Source of the DNA: Leptolyngbyaceae cyanobacterium SL_7_1
GTDB lineage: Bacteria > Cyanobacteriota > Cyanobacteriia > Elainellales > Elainellaceae
DNA length: 35,983 bases
Assembly: GCA_012032525.1 (NCBI GenBank)
Contig: JAAUSV010000003.1
Coordinates: 1-35,983, forward strand
Direction: 5' to 3'
The notes beneath the pieces are model-generated. The model was not told the origin of the DNA. It made no database searches and saw nothing but the letters and a program-made list of their open reading frames with translations. The position numbers were made by a program, and so were the translations under genes. Every line of letters starts with the position of its first letter. Position 1 is the first letter of the stretch. This document shows, in pieces, positions 1 to 11,537 of this stretch.

Positions 1-435
1 GCCACGCTAGTTTCCCCACTGCCTGCATGGGCTGAAGATTACAACAAAGGGTTTTTGGTGAACACTGATTTTTCTGGTAAGGTCTTGACTGATTCCAGTT
101 TTACCAAAGCAAACCTCCGCAACAGCAACTTCAGCGGATGTAATCTCAAGGGTGTCAGCTTTTTTGGCGCGAACCTGGAATCGGTAAACTTTGAATCTGC
201 CAATCTCAGTTATGCCACTCTAGATGCGGCACGGTTAGTCAAAGCGAATCTAACCAACGCAATTTTAGAAGGCGCGTTTGCCTTCAATGCTAAATTTGAC
301 GGAGCATTGATCACAGGAGCTGACTTTACAGATGTGCTGCTGCGTCAAGATGTCCAGGAAGACCTGTGTGAGATGGCTGAGGGAAGAAATCCAACAACAG
401 GGCGCGACACCCGCAAAACATTGGAATGTTTCTAG
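1..435 (+). CDS. Pentapeptide-repeat protein, 5'-truncated by window edge; probably exported (lumenal/periplasmic)
   Basis: Frame 1 is open from base 1 (ATLVSPLPAWAEDYNKGFLVNTDFSG...), so the listed start at 55 is internal. Repeats such as ANLRNSNFSGCNLKGVSFFGANLESVNFESANL; PAWA|ED resembles a signal-peptidase site. Confidence 0.85.
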   Translation, partial: ATLVSPLPAWAEDYNKGFLVNTDFSGKVLTDSSFTKANLRNSNFSGCNLKGVSFFGANLESVNFESANLSYATLDAARLVKANLTNAILEGAFAFNAKFDGALITGADFTDVLLRQDVQEDLCEMAEGRNPTTGRDTRKTLECF

Positions 436-514
436 CAAAAGACTCCCAGTTTCTCTAAGAAGCTGGGAGTCTGGAATGGGCGAATTCAACCTATGGCGAT
501 CGCCCTTGGAGCAC

Positions 515-1250
515 CTATACTGCCACCAGATACTGCTCAAGCGCTTCTGAACCACCAATTAATTCGCCATCAATAAAGACTTGAGGAACGGTGGTGGCTC
601 CAGCCATCGCTCTTAAGGAACGCAGCGAGGCGCCTTTGCCCAAGGTAATCTCTTCATATTGCAATCCATGGTCATCGAGGAGCGCTTTAGCACGAGCACA
701 GAAGGGGCAGCCCACTTTTGTAAACAGTGAGACGCATTTTGGTTTCGCCGCTTCGGGATTGATGTGGCTCAGCATGGTTTGGGCATCGGACACTTTGAAG
801 GGGTCGCCCGGTTCCTCTGGCTCAATAAACATTTTCTCGATGATGCCATCTTTGACCAGCATGGAATAGCGCCACGATCGCTTGCCAAAGCCCAAATCAG
901 TTTTATCGACCAACATGCCCATGCCGTGGCTAAACTCGCCGTTGCCATCGGGTAGAAAAGTGATTTGATCTGCCCCTTGATCCTTTGCCCACTCGTTCAT
1001 TACAAAGGTATCGTTGACCGAAAGACAAAGAATGTCGTCTACTCCATTTTCTTTGAAAGCTTTTTGCTAAATCGTTATACCCTGGGACGTGGGTGGAGGA
1101 GCAGGTGGGGGTAAAGGCTCCCGGTAGCGCAAACAAAATCACTGTCTTGCCTGCAAACAGGTCGCTCGTTGTTACATCCGCCCATTCGTTATTGATGCGA
1201 GTGCGAAATGTAACGTCAGGAACTCGTTGTCCTTCTCGATTTGGCAACAT
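515..1250 (-). pseudogene. Peroxiredoxin (Prx5-like)-glutaredoxin hybrid, split by a +1 frameshift near 1052-1055
   Basis: ORF 930-1250 has [30 protein letters not shown] 515-1000 continues [23 protein letters not shown]... and ends in a glutaredoxin domain ([26 protein letters not shown]). Confidence 0.9.
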
Positions 1251-1341
1251 GAAATCAGGCTCCTTTAAGTAATAACTGAAATAACTGACAATTAACGCTC
1301 TATAAAGCGTATTCGTTATGAGTACGAATTGTCAATTATTT

Positions 1342-2070
1342 TCAATCACCTTGGGGACACTCCTGCCACAACTGCGTAGATTGCCGCAAACTGAGATGAT
1401 TGCCATTACCCAGAATCAGGTGGTCGAGTAATGGAATTCCCAACAATTGGGCAGCCGCTAGTAATTGTCGAGTCAGTTCGATATCGTTGGCGCTCGGCTC
1501 AACATTGCCCGATGGATGGTTGTGGGCAACGATCAGCCGCACCGCGCCATGACGAATTGCCTCTCGAAAAATATCGCGAGGATGGGCTAGGGTTTCGGTG
1601 GCGGTGCCGATGCTAATGACTTGACTGCTGAGCAGTTGGTGCTTGATGTCTAGCAACAGCACGGCAAAGCGTTCTTGGGATTGCCACATTAGATCCCCAC
1701 TGAGGATTGAAGCGGCGATCGCCGGATCATCAATCACCAATCGCTCAGATCGAGATGAGAGCACTCGTTTACCCAACTCGATCGCCGCCAAGATTGTACT
1801 TGCTTTAGCAATGCCGATGCCGGGAATTTGCATTAATTCCTGTGCCGTGATGGTGGGCAAAACGCCCAGTGGATCGCGTTGCCCCTCGCCTAGGGTTTTC
1901 AGAATCAGTTGTCCCAATCCCACCGCCGATAACTTTCCCTGCCCTTGTCCCGTTCCCAATAGAAGCGCCAATAATTCTGCTGTGGAAAGGTGACTAACAC
2001 CGTGGGCAAGTAAGCGTTCGCGGGGTCTTTCGGTTGTCGGTAGATCGGCAACTCGCAGGCTGTAGGTCAT
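1342..2070 (-). CDS. radC: RadC/JAB-domain DNA repair-like protein
   Basis: [47 protein letters not shown] (JAMM motif). Start set at MTYSL instead of the upstream ATG at 2127. Confidence 0.93.
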   Translation of the reverse strand: MTYSLRVADLPTTERPRERLLAHGVSHLSTAELLALLLGTGQGQGKLSAVGLGQLILKTLGEGQRDPLGVLPTITAQELMQIPGIGIAKASTILAAIELGKRVLSSRSERLVIDDPAIAASILSGDLMWQSQERFAVLLLDIKHQLLSSQVISIGTATETLAHPRDIFREAIRHGAVRLIVAHNHPSGNVEPSANDIELTRQLLAAAQLLGIPLLDHLILGNGNHLSLRQSTQLWQECPQGD

Positions 2071-2218
2071 GGCGCACCAATAGATGAGGGGTATTGCATA
2101 GGAATGACCTACGCAGTTATCCCTCAATTTGTTCTAGAGGTGACATCGATCGACACAACAAACCGTCATCGATCGGCAACGGATCGATGACGGCTTAAAA
2201 AAAGAACCCGCAATTTGC

Positions 2219-3352
2219 CTACTTACCCATACCAGGAATTAATCCGGTGCTCAGGCGTTTGATGGCGCTGTTGGCAACATCGGCATAGCGTAACTCTCCA
2301 CAGAGAATCTGCCCCATGCGTTGGGTAGCTGAGGGGCGTTTCACCCCCATGCGATACCCCATGCCGGGCACTCGATAAAATATCCCTGCCAAACGCTGTG
2401 CCCACATCATATCTGCGCCCCATTCTTCATTGAGCACCTGAGTGTAACGGGCGAGGGCATTGGTGTCTCCAGATAGGGCACCGTCGATCGCCTCCGATGC
2501 CTTCAAGCCACTAAAAATGGAAGGACGAATGCCCTCTGCGGTGAAGGGGTCAACCACGCAGGCAGCTTCTCCTGTCAGCAGAGCGTTTTGGGTGTGTAGG
2601 GTCTGGTCTCCATCCCATAGACAGAGGGGATGCCCGTATTGCTGACAGGTTTTGACATCAATGCCAAATTGGGTGGCATATTCTGCCAAGATTCCCTTAA
2701 AGTCTTGAGGTTCGCCACCCCGGAAGGTTCCCACCCCGATCGAGTAGCCATCGGCTTTGGGGAAGTTCCAGATGTAGCCGTTTTTGATCATGCCAAACTC
2801 AAAATGAATTAAGGGATCAGATTGGTGCTTAACAGGAGCTTCCGCTTCTAGGGCACCTCCAAGCCGACGCTTACGATCTTTGAATCCCAGCCACTTTGCC
2901 ATGGGACCCTTAGCACCATCCGCCGCAATTAGGTAACGCCCGTTGACGGTATCAGTTGCTGTCTTCACCAACCAGCGATCGCTCTGAAACTCAATTCCTG
3001 TAACTTCCGTGTTGTCGCGGAGTTCTGCGCCCTGTTGCTGAGCCTGTTTGATCAAGAAGTGATCAAACACATCTCGGCGCACCATCCAGACGGGTTCCGC
3101 AGTCTTTAATTCTACAACGACTGGATCGTCCATTTTCCAGGTGTAGCGAATGGTATTGGTTTTCAGGGAAATGGCTGGAGAAAAATCAAAGTCAAACCAT
3201 TGGGCGATTTGGGGAGACACTCCACCTCCGCAAGGCTTGTAACGGGGTAGGGAGGCTTTTTCGAGCACTAAGACCGATCGCCCGCGCTTAGCGAGATGAT
3301 ATGCTGCCGTTCCTCCGGCGGGTCCTGCGCCTACCACAATACAGTCGTACAT
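2219..3352 (-). CDS. Geranylgeranyl reductase-family FAD-dependent oxidoreductase
   Basis: MYDCIVVGAGPAGGTAAYHLAKRGRSVLVLEKASLPRYKPCGGGVS: Rossmann motif plus PRYKPCGGG typical of the family. Confidence 0.88.
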   Translation of the reverse strand: MYDCIVVGAGPAGGTAAYHLAKRGRSVLVLEKASLPRYKPCGGGVSPQIAQWFDFDFSPAISLKTNTIRYTWKMDDPVVVELKTAEPVWMVRRDVFDHFLIKQAQQQGAELRDNTEVTGIEFQSDRWLVKTATDTVNGRYLIAADGAKGPMAKWLGFKDRKRRLGGALEAEAPVKHQSDPLIHFEFGMIKNGYIWNFPKADGYSIGVGTFRGGEPQDFKGILAEYATQFGIDVKTCQQYGHPLCLWDGDQTLHTQNALLTGEAACVVDPFTAEGIRPSIFSGLKASEAIDGALSGDTNALARYTQVLNEEWGADMMWAQRLAGIFYRVPGMGYRMGVKRPSATQRMGQILCGELRYADVANSAIKRLSTGLIPGMGK

Positions 3353-3748
3353 AGATTGAAGTCCTATCGTGAAGTACACACGGTCTGGGTGAACGAATCC
3401 GTTAGGGAAGGGGTTGCCCTGGTGCGGTGAGATCGTTCAGATGTTTAACCGGACAATGAATCTCCCATAGTCTACGATTCATCGAATTTTGAATGGTGTT
3501 TTTATCAAGAAATTTTCATCTGGTTTTTTAAAGATGAGTTAAAACCCTCGATCAAGGATTGGTTAAGAGGGTGTGAAATTACGATCGCCCTAGTGATTTT
3601 CTATACATGTAGGGAGTGTTTCTTGAGCAGTCGGATTGGAGATTTGCACGGAGTACAAACTTAGCGTGAAGCTCCTACGATGTTGATGAAGAATGAATGA
3701 AGCAGTTTTATCGATTTCAAACCCTGCGTTCCTCGATTGGAGATCAAG

Positions 3749-3910
3749 ATGATTTGGCAACTGTGTATTCAATATGCCAACGGCACTGAAGAAGTCCTCG
3801 ATTCCTATACCAACCGGGAAGCAGCACTAGATTGCGTAGATACACTCTACGCCAATGGCTACCCCATGCACATCGCCTACATTGTGCGGCACGCCTTGGT
3901 GGGGGTATGA
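3749..3910 (+). CDS. Small protein (53 aa), not in the supplied ORF track
   Basis: ATG...TGA encodes MIWQLCIQYANGTEEVLDSYTNREAALDCVDTLYANGYPMHIAYIVRHALVGV; intact and amphipathic in the gap between convergent genes. Confidence 0.6.
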   Translation: MIWQLCIQYANGTEEVLDSYTNREAALDCVDTLYANGYPMHIAYIVRHALVGV

Positions 3911-3918
3911 GTCTGGCA

Positions 3919-5203
<1,285 letters not shown>

Positions 5204-5316
5204 TTAATGAACTTCCAACCTAAGATAACAGTCCAAACCAGTTCTGTAACTGATTTGAGTGCCTCTTCACAATTCCGTTTGCCAGATTATAAGGCTTTTA
5301 TAAGCCTTGGTAGAAA

Positions 5317-5865
5317 TTATTGTCGCCATTTGACTGAACAACCGATCGGGGAGGTTGCCAAGGCATTGGGCGTATTACCAGCCAACAAAGCCGCGATCGC
5401 ATCTCGCAAATAAGTCGTTGTCACTGTATCAGGATGTTGGGCACTATCATCGATCAATCCGCGATATTGGATGATGCCATTGCGATCGATCAAAAAGGCT
5501 TCCGGAGTGCGTTCTGCACTAAAACTGCGTGCCACGTCTTGAGTAATATCCCGTAAATAGGGAAAATTTAACCCATGCTGTTTGGCAAAGTCCTTCATTT
5601 GCTCAAAGCTGTCTTCGGGGTAGCGCCTCTCGTCGTTGGCGTTGATGCCCACTAGGGTGACGCCCTGCCCGATGAACTCGGTTTGGAGTTGCTTCAGCCG
5701 ATCGAGGTACATTTTCACGTAGGGGCAATGGTTGCACATAATAATGACGGCGATCGCCTGATATTGCTCTAAATAGCGAGCCAAGTGGTGAACCGCGCCA
5801 TCAATACCAGGCAATTCAAAATCGGGGGCATAGCTGCCGATCGGGGTGCCAGTTTCCATAATCAC
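5317..5865 (-). CDS. Thioredoxin-like/AhpC-TSA family protein
   Basis: GSYAPDFELPGIDG, MCNHCPYVKMYLDRL, RTPEAFLIDRNGIIQYRGLIDD. Confidence 0.88.
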   Translation of the reverse strand: MIMETGTPIGSYAPDFELPGIDGAVHHLARYLEQYQAIAVIIMCNHCPYVKMYLDRLKQLQTEFIGQGVTLVGINANDERRYPEDSFEQMKDFAKQHGLNFPYLRDITQDVARSFSAERTPEAFLIDRNGIIQYRGLIDDSAQHPDTVTTTYLRDAIAALLAGNTPNALATSPIGCSVKWRQ

Positions 5866-5924
5866 CCAATAAAAATCTTTAGAGAGGGATGGGTTAAGAG
5901 TACCAAGAAATCCATCAAGATGAT

Positions 5925-6806
5925 CTAGGGATCAGTCGCAGGGACTTGATTAGACCTAGATTGAAATCGGGATGCCCCAGCCGCAGCCAGCGAGATCAAG
6001 ACAATAGCCGACAGGGTACGCAGAGTTAAGGCTTCTCCTAAGACTAGGAAACCAGCAATTGCCGCAGACATTGGCTCAAGACTTCTTAAGACTCCAAAAG
6101 TGTTAATGGGAATTGATCTCAGCGCCATCAACTCTAATGAATATGGGACGGTGGAAGACAGAACAGCTACCCCCAATCCGACTGCCAGCAGGTGGGGTTG
6201 CAATAGGGCATTTCCTGCGGATGCAATCCCGATAGGAGCTAAGAGGAGTGCGGCGATTGCCATTGCCCAAAATAATCCATCAATTCCAGGAATAACTTGC
6301 CCAACTTGAGCAGACAGCACAATATACAGTGCTAGAAAAAAACCTGCGATCAACGCAAACGCAATCCCCCAAATATCTAACGTAAAATCACCTATCGGCG
6401 CGAGTAGAACCACTCCTATGGCTGCCAGCGCTACCCACAATGCTTCTAACCACCGCTTTGATCGCAATGCTGCCAAACCCAGTGGACCCGTAAACTCCAA
6501 GGTCGCTGCAATTCCCAAAGGAATACGATCGAGCGATGCATAGAAAGCAAGATTCATTAGCGCCAACACGATTCCAAAGGACGCCAGTGTTCTCAGGTGA
6601 GCTTGGATTTGAGGTGTCCATTGAGGTCTACGCAAAGCGAATAAAATCAAAGCAGCAAACCCCACTCGCATTAGCACCATTCCTGCTGCCCCTACTTGAG
6701 GAAACAACAGTTTTGCAAATGCCGCCCCACAGTGCATGGAGGCGATCGAAAGCAAAACCAACCCTGTAGGAGGCAAAGAAATTCGAGCCATACTGCGCAT
6801 AACCAC
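5925..6806 (-). CDS. EamA/DMT-family exporter (RhtA-like)
   Basis: Multi-TM protein; SMHCGAAFAKLLFPQVGAAGMVLMRVGFAALIL and SLEPMSAAIAGFLVLGEALTLRTL. Confidence 0.85.
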   Translation of the reverse strand: MVMRSMARISLPPTGLVLLSIASMHCGAAFAKLLFPQVGAAGMVLMRVGFAALILFALRRPQWTPQIQAHLRTLASFGIVLALMNLAFYASLDRIPLGIAATLEFTGPLGLAALRSKRWLEALWVALAAIGVVLLAPIGDFTLDIWGIAFALIAGFFLALYIVLSAQVGQVIPGIDGLFWAMAIAALLLAPIGIASAGNALLQPHLLAVGLGVAVLSSTVPYSLELMALRSIPINTFGVLRSLEPMSAAIAGFLVLGEALTLRTLSAIVLISLAAAGASRFQSRSNQVPATDP

Positions 6807-6821
6807 CCTTGTTTAGCTCAG

Positions 6822-7754
6822 TTAATGACCTACAGACATATCCTGTACCCAACTTTGGGCGAGGGCTTGATAGCCAATTAGTTTGTAGGTCAATTTGGCG
6901 GCGGTGAATTCTGAGACTACGGAATCGGTAATAGGAGCCAGTTCCATCACATCGCAGCCGATCACCTCATGGGATTCAAACACGCGCCGCAAGAAAGTGA
7001 GCAAACTGTACCAATTCAACCCGCCGGGTTCGGGCGTGCCCACACCGGGCATTAGCGTGGGGTCGATGCCATCTAGATCGATGGTGAAGAAGACTTTGCG
7101 GGTGGGGATGCTGGCGATCGCCCGTTCCATCCAATCGGGTTGCGTGGCAATTTCCCGCGCCCGAAACACCGTAAGATTTTTGGCTTTGATCAGTTCCGCC
7201 TCTTCCCGGCAAATGCTGCGAATGCCAATCTGCACCGTGGGTAAGCCCATGTCTACGACTCGGCGCATGATGCAGGCGTGGTTGTGAATCGAACCTTCGT
7301 ACTCATGGCGCAGATCGCCGTGGGCGTCGATTTGGACAACGGTGAACGGTTCATTGGGATTGGCTTGACGATAGGACTCCACAATGCCTGTGGTAATGCT
7401 GTGCTCTCCGCCCAGAGCAATGACGAATTTGCCATCGGCGATTAGGCGTTGAACGGTTGCCTGGGTTTCCTGCAACATCTGCTCTGACGGTACAGGCTGG
7501 CGATCGCGGGTATCGGCGATCGATGCATGGGTGTAAATACCCACGTCCCACAGTTCCCGTTCCAGTTCTTCATCGTAATACTCCACCTGATGGGAAGCGT
7601 CTAGAATTGCCGCTGGACCATTCTCACAACCTCGACGATAGGTGGTGGTTGCCTCAAACGGAATTGGCAAAATCACAACACGAGCATCGGCATAGTCTGC
7701 CGCCACCTCCGCACCGAGAAACGGGGACTCGATCGTTGCAACCTGGGTTGACAT
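6822..7754 (-). CDS. speB: Agmatinase / ureohydrolase
   Basis: ALGGEHSITTGIVESY, VVQIDAHGDLRHEYEG, FFTIDLDGIDPTLMPGVGTPEPGG metal-binding motifs. Confidence 0.93.
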   Translation of the reverse strand: MSTQVATIESPFLGAEVAADYADARVVILPIPFEATTTYRRGCENGPAAILDASHQVEYYDEELERELWDVGIYTHASIADTRDRQPVPSEQMLQETQATVQRLIADGKFVIALGGEHSITTGIVESYRQANPNEPFTVVQIDAHGDLRHEYEGSIHNHACIMRRVVDMGLPTVQIGIRSICREEAELIKAKNLTVFRAREIATQPDWMERAIASIPTRKVFFTIDLDGIDPTLMPGVGTPEPGGLNWYSLLTFLRRVFESHEVIGCDVMELAPITDSVVSEFTAAKLTYKLIGYQALAQSWVQDMSVGH

Positions 7755-7906
7755 AGCGCAGGGTAATCCAAATCAAAGGGACATTTGATCCTGGCACAGG
7801 ATCAAGGCGATCGACAAAAGCTCTCTATTTTTTCCACAAACTCCCCCCGCCTCCTACAATAAATCCTGACCCTAGCTAACCGCTCATCGCTAATTGCTCT
7901 TCCCCC

Positions 7907-8577
7907 ATGACCCTAGACGCGATCGCCCTCACTCCCACCAACGGACAACCCCCCGACAAACTGCTGGTCTTGCTCCACGGCTGGGGTGCGAACTATCATG
8001 ATTTGGCGGCGCTTGCGCCCTATCTGGAGTTGCCTAATTATCAGTTGTTCCTACCCAACGCTCCCTTTCCCCACCCCTACGCTCCCGTTGGCAGAATGTG
8101 GTACGACCTGCCCCAGAGTTATGCCTTTGAGGCAACACTTGACGCTAACCAGCAGGCTGAATTAATCAGCAGCCGTCAGCAATTGATGGATTGGTTAGTC
8201 TCCCTGGAAGCAACGACGGGTGTTCCCCTGGGGCAAACCGTTGTGGCTGGGTTTTCCCAAGGTGGGGCGATGACGCTAGATGTGGGAACTCGACTGCCGT
8301 TGGCGGCGATCGTGGTACTCAGCGGATACCTCCACGCTCCCCTGTCCGATCCGCCCCTGTTTTGCCACCAGTTTTGATGGCGCATGGAGAGTATGATCCC
8401 GTTGTGCCTTTGCAAGCAGCTCAGCAAGCGCGGGATGCCTTGATTGCGTTGGGAGCTGTGGTAGACTATCACGAATTACGCATGGGACATGAAATTCAGC
8501 CGGAAATTTTGGAGATTGTGCAAAGTTTTCTAAGTAAGCCCGGATTACGGTTGGGCGATCGCCCAGAAACATCGTAG
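7907..8577 (+). pseudogene. Alpha/beta-hydrolase carboxylesterase/phospholipase, split by a -1 frameshift near 8364-8372
   Basis: ORF 7907-8377 has LLHGWGANYHDL and GFSQGGAMTLDVG; ORF 8191-8577 continues PPVLMAHGEYDPVVP...GHEIQPEILEIVQSFL. Confidence 0.88.
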
Positions 8578-8664
8578 GATTGGGTAAAGCGTATTCTTTG
8601 CTGCTTGTCAAGACAATAGGAGCACTTGTAGAGAGGCACTTGTAGAGGCATCTGAGGGGGAACT

Positions 8665-8877
8665 ATGCAAAGCACTGTCGTTTCAATGGAAATTATCGAC
8701 CAAATGAGTCCTGCGGATGTGGCAGAGTTGGCTGGGCGATTGGAGCAAGACAACTACAGCAATATCTTTGATGGGTTAAGTGACTGGCATTTGCTTCGGG
8801 CGATCGCCTTCAAACGCCCGGAGTTGGTATTGCCCTATCTCGACCTGTTAGATATGGAACATTACGATGAGTCGTGA
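8665..8877 (+). CDS. DUF2555-like small cyanobacterial protein
   Basis: SPADVAELAGRLEQDNYSNIFDGLSDWHLLRAIAFKRPELVLPYLDLLDMEHYDES resembles the DUF2555 family from memory. Confidence 0.75.
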   Translation: MQSTVVSMEIIDQMSPADVAELAGRLEQDNYSNIFDGLSDWHLLRAIAFKRPELVLPYLDLLDMEHYDES

Positions 8878-8889
8878 TCCGAGCGATTG

Positions 8890-8917
8890 GCGATTAGCGG
8901 TTAGCGATTAGCGGTTA
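8890..8917. repeat. 14-bp tandem duplication gcgattagcggtta x2
   Basis: gcgattagcggtta gcgattagcggtta in the gap between the DUF2555-like gene and coaBC. Confidence 0.85.
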
Positions 8918-8955
8918 TTCATGGCGCTGATTTACCATTTCGGAAACTCACTATC

Positions 8956-10182
8956 ATGCAGGGTCGCAGAGTTTTGGTTGGGGTGGGCGGAGGGATTGCG
9001 GCTTACAAAATCTGTGAGGTCGTCTCCACGCTGGCAAAAGCTGGGGCGGAAGTTCGAGCGATTCTCACCGACGGGGCGCAGCAATTTATTACGCCGCTGA
9101 CAGTCGCCACCCTGAGTCGCCATCCCGCCTATGGGGATGGCGATTTTTGGCAACCCAGCCACTCTCGTCCGCTGCATATTGAACTGGGGGAGTGGGCAGA
9201 GGTGCTGATGATTGCGCCGCTGACGGCAAATACATTAGCAAAACTAGCGCATGGGTTAGCCGATAATTTGCTAACCAATACTGTCCTCGCCTCGGCTTGT
9301 CCCGTGCTCCTGGCTCCGGCAATGAATACGGAGATGTGGCAACAGCACAGTGTGCAGCGCAACTGGCAGGGGGTACAACAGGATCGGCGTTATCATGTGG
9401 CCGCACCGGGGACGGGGATGTTGGCATGCGATCGCGTCGGCACCGGACGGATGGCGGAACCAGCGGAATTGCTGGCGGCAATAGAATCCTTGTTCTACAC
9501 CCGTGGCGATCGCGATTTGGTCGCTCAGCACATTTTGATTAGCACGGGCGGCACCCGTGAACATCTTGACCCAGTCCGCTTTATTGGCAACCCCTCCACC
9601 GGAAGAATGGGAATTGCGATCGCCCAAGCCGCACTGCATCGAGGTGCACAGGTGACGCTAGTCCATGCTCCTGTCGAATCGAGCCTGACTCGCCTGATCC
9701 CAGGAGCACGATCCATTCCGGTTGTTAGTGCGGCGGAGATGCAAGCCGCGATGCTAGAGTGCTTTCCTGACGCGGATTGGACAATTCTGGCGGCGGCGGT
9801 GGCAGACGTGCGCCCCGCCGAGTACCATGCTGAGAAATTACCCAAGCGATCGCTCCCCACCCACCTTGCCCTGACTTTAGTGCCTGATATCGCCGCAGAA
9901 CTGGGATCTCGCAAGCAACCCCATCAACGCTTGGTCGGCTTTGCCGCTCAAACCGGAGATATCATTCCGCCCGCCCTTGAAAAATTGCAGCGCAAGCAAT
10001 TGGACGCGATCGTCGCCAATCCGATTGATCAGCCCGATAGCGGCTTTGGCACGGAGAGTAATCAGGCTGTTTTGCTCGATCGCCACGGACGCCAGCAATC
10101 TATACCGCTTTGCAGCAAACTAACAATGGCGCATCAGTTGCTAGATTTTGTTCAAACCATCGAGAGCAAAGCTATACGCTAA
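8956..10182 (+). CDS. coaBC: Bifunctional phosphopantothenoylcysteine decarboxylase/phosphopantothenate-cysteine ligase
   Basis: [51 protein letters not shown]. Confidence 0.95.
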   Translation: MQGRRVLVGVGGGIAAYKICEVVSTLAKAGAEVRAILTDGAQQFITPLTVATLSRHPAYGDGDFWQPSHSRPLHIELGEWAEVLMIAPLTANTLAKLAHGLADNLLTNTVLASACPVLLAPAMNTEMWQQHSVQRNWQGVQQDRRYHVAAPGTGMLACDRVGTGRMAEPAELLAAIESLFYTRGDRDLVAQHILISTGGTREHLDPVRFIGNPSTGRMGIAIAQAALHRGAQVTLVHAPVESSLTRLIPGARSIPVVSAAEMQAAMLECFPDADWTILAAAVADVRPAEYHAEKLPKRSLPTHLALTLVPDIAAELGSRKQPHQRLVGFAAQTGDIIPPALEKLQRKQLDAIVANPIDQPDSGFGTESNQAVLLDRHGRQQSIPLCSKLTMAHQLLDFVQTIESKAIR

Positions 10183-10192
10183 TCGTGCTGCC

Positions 10193-10891
10193 TCATCCAC
10201 CCAAATAAGGCGTCACATCCTCCCCACAATCATCTGCCAGGTAGGACAATGCCCGAAATCGTAACCCTACCAATTGGTCGTACAACGGATTGAGCTTGCA
10301 CATGGCGGGAATGTGAACCAGTTTGCGTCCAAACAACACCACATCGCGCTCGAAGGGACATTGGGGAGGAATCATCTTGCAGAGGAACCGCGCCACTCTG
10401 GGATCGTGAACCTCTAGCCCGTCCAGCCATTCCTTGACTGGAGTGAGGACAGGCAGTTGCTCACCGCTGTCATCGGCAGAGGGTGCGATCGCGCTGGCAT
10501 TGGCATTGCCTGAGATGGGCGAGGCATAGTCGAGGGTTTGCCGTAGGGAGTCTAGAATCGTTGAAGGCTGGTTGAGGGCAGTGCAAAACTGGAGCAGGAT
10601 GGTGTCTTCGGTTTCGGAATAGATGCCATCGGCGATCGCCACCATCACCGCCGTTCTCAGAAAGTTTTCTGCTGCATGGGCATTGGGAAGCAGGGTGGCG
10701 GCAAGATCATTGGGAGCGATCGGTTCAAAGGTTCCTAACTCGATCTGGGGAGCGAGTTCATCTTGGGTCAACTCGGCGATTAGACTTTTTTCTTCGTCAT
10801 CAAAGTGCCCATCCGCCCAGGCAACGGTCAATAGCCCCCTCAGCCAGACGGTAATTTGCTCGGTAGTGTAGGGATAAACGGTACTTGTCAT
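10193..10891 (-). CDS. TerB-like N-terminus fused to Mo-dependent nitrogenase C-terminal-like domain
   Basis: N-term LLTVAWADGHFDDEEKSLIAEL; C-term VKEWLDGLEVHDPRVARFLCKMIPPQCPFERDVVLFGRKLVHIPAMCKLNPLYDQLVGLRFRALSYL. Confidence 0.75.
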   Translation of the reverse strand: MTSTVYPYTTEQITVWLRGLLTVAWADGHFDDEEKSLIAELTQDELAPQIELGTFEPIAPNDLAATLLPNAHAAENFLRTAVMVAIADGIYSETEDTILLQFCTALNQPSTILDSLRQTLDYASPISGNANASAIAPSADDSGEQLPVLTPVKEWLDGLEVHDPRVARFLCKMIPPQCPFERDVVLFGRKLVHIPAMCKLNPLYDQLVGLRFRALSYLADDCGEDVTPYLGG

Positions 10892-11168
10892 GAATCATTA
10901 CCTTGTCAGTTCTGTCAATGTCTGATACGGTTTAACTCCTGTTAAAAGTTATCGCACAATCTTAAGTTCAAGAAAGTTAAAACTAGATATTTTTTTGAAG
11001 ATCTGATGAAGCTCTGTGGCTGCTTTGGGAAATTAGTGCCTCTGATTAACCCTGCTTCTACGACACGGGTGTGGTAGCGTAGAATGCGTACTTAAACGGC
11101 GACTGAGGGGAGCAGATTTAGTCCCTCACCTCGTTGATGCTCAGTTATGTCAGTGTGAGGAAAGTTGG

Positions 11169-11536
11169 GTGACTCCACAAGAATTTGCCTTACTGCTCGT
11201 GTCATCGTGACCAGCGGCACCGGACAATTTTTCCTAAAGGCGGGTGCCCTTCGCTTAGGAAAAGTCAATGCTGACAATGCGATCAGCCACATCCTCAGTA
11301 TTGCCACCACGCCAGAATTGCTAGCTGGATTGGCATGTTATGGGTTGGGGGCAATCTCCTATATTCTTCTACTGACGCGGGTAAAGCTGAGTGTGGCAGC
11401 CCCGTCTGCGGCGTTGATCTATATTTTCTCAGTGCTAATTGGGTATTTCTTGTTTCGAGAAACCATTCCCCCAACGCGGGCGATCGGGCTAGGGTTGATC
11501 GTTGCTGGGGTGCTACTGGTGGTGTGGCAGAAGTAG
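11169..11536 (+). pseudogene. Small EamA/DMT-like transporter; GTG start with apparent -1 frameshift near 11205-11209
   Basis: GTG at 11169 gives MTPQEFALLLVSS-stop; the ORF-track frame continues VTSGTGQFFLKAGALRLGKVNADNAISHILSIATTPELLAGLACYGLGAISYILLL.... Confidence 0.7.
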
Positions 11537-11537
11537 G

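Noticed and set aside
265-558. Antisense ORF opposite the pentapeptide gene, and similar antisense ORFs throughout
   Set aside because: Compositionally unlike proteins and overlapping clearly coded genes on the other strand; explained by GC-rich codon structure.
1040-1070. Programmed ribosomal frameshifting in the Prx-Grx gene
   Set aside because: No convincing slippery heptamer with downstream structure, and many unrelated genes here have the same type of lesion, so indel error is more parsimonious.
8890-8917. 14-bp tandem duplication as a regulatory element
   Set aside because: Related tattgcg/attagcg intergenic strings occur elsewhere in the window (e.g. near 7880 and 25470); looks like common simple intergenic repeat, no function supported.
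11092-11310. Minus-strand 72-aa ORF
   Set aside because: Antisense to the transporter start; no coding features.
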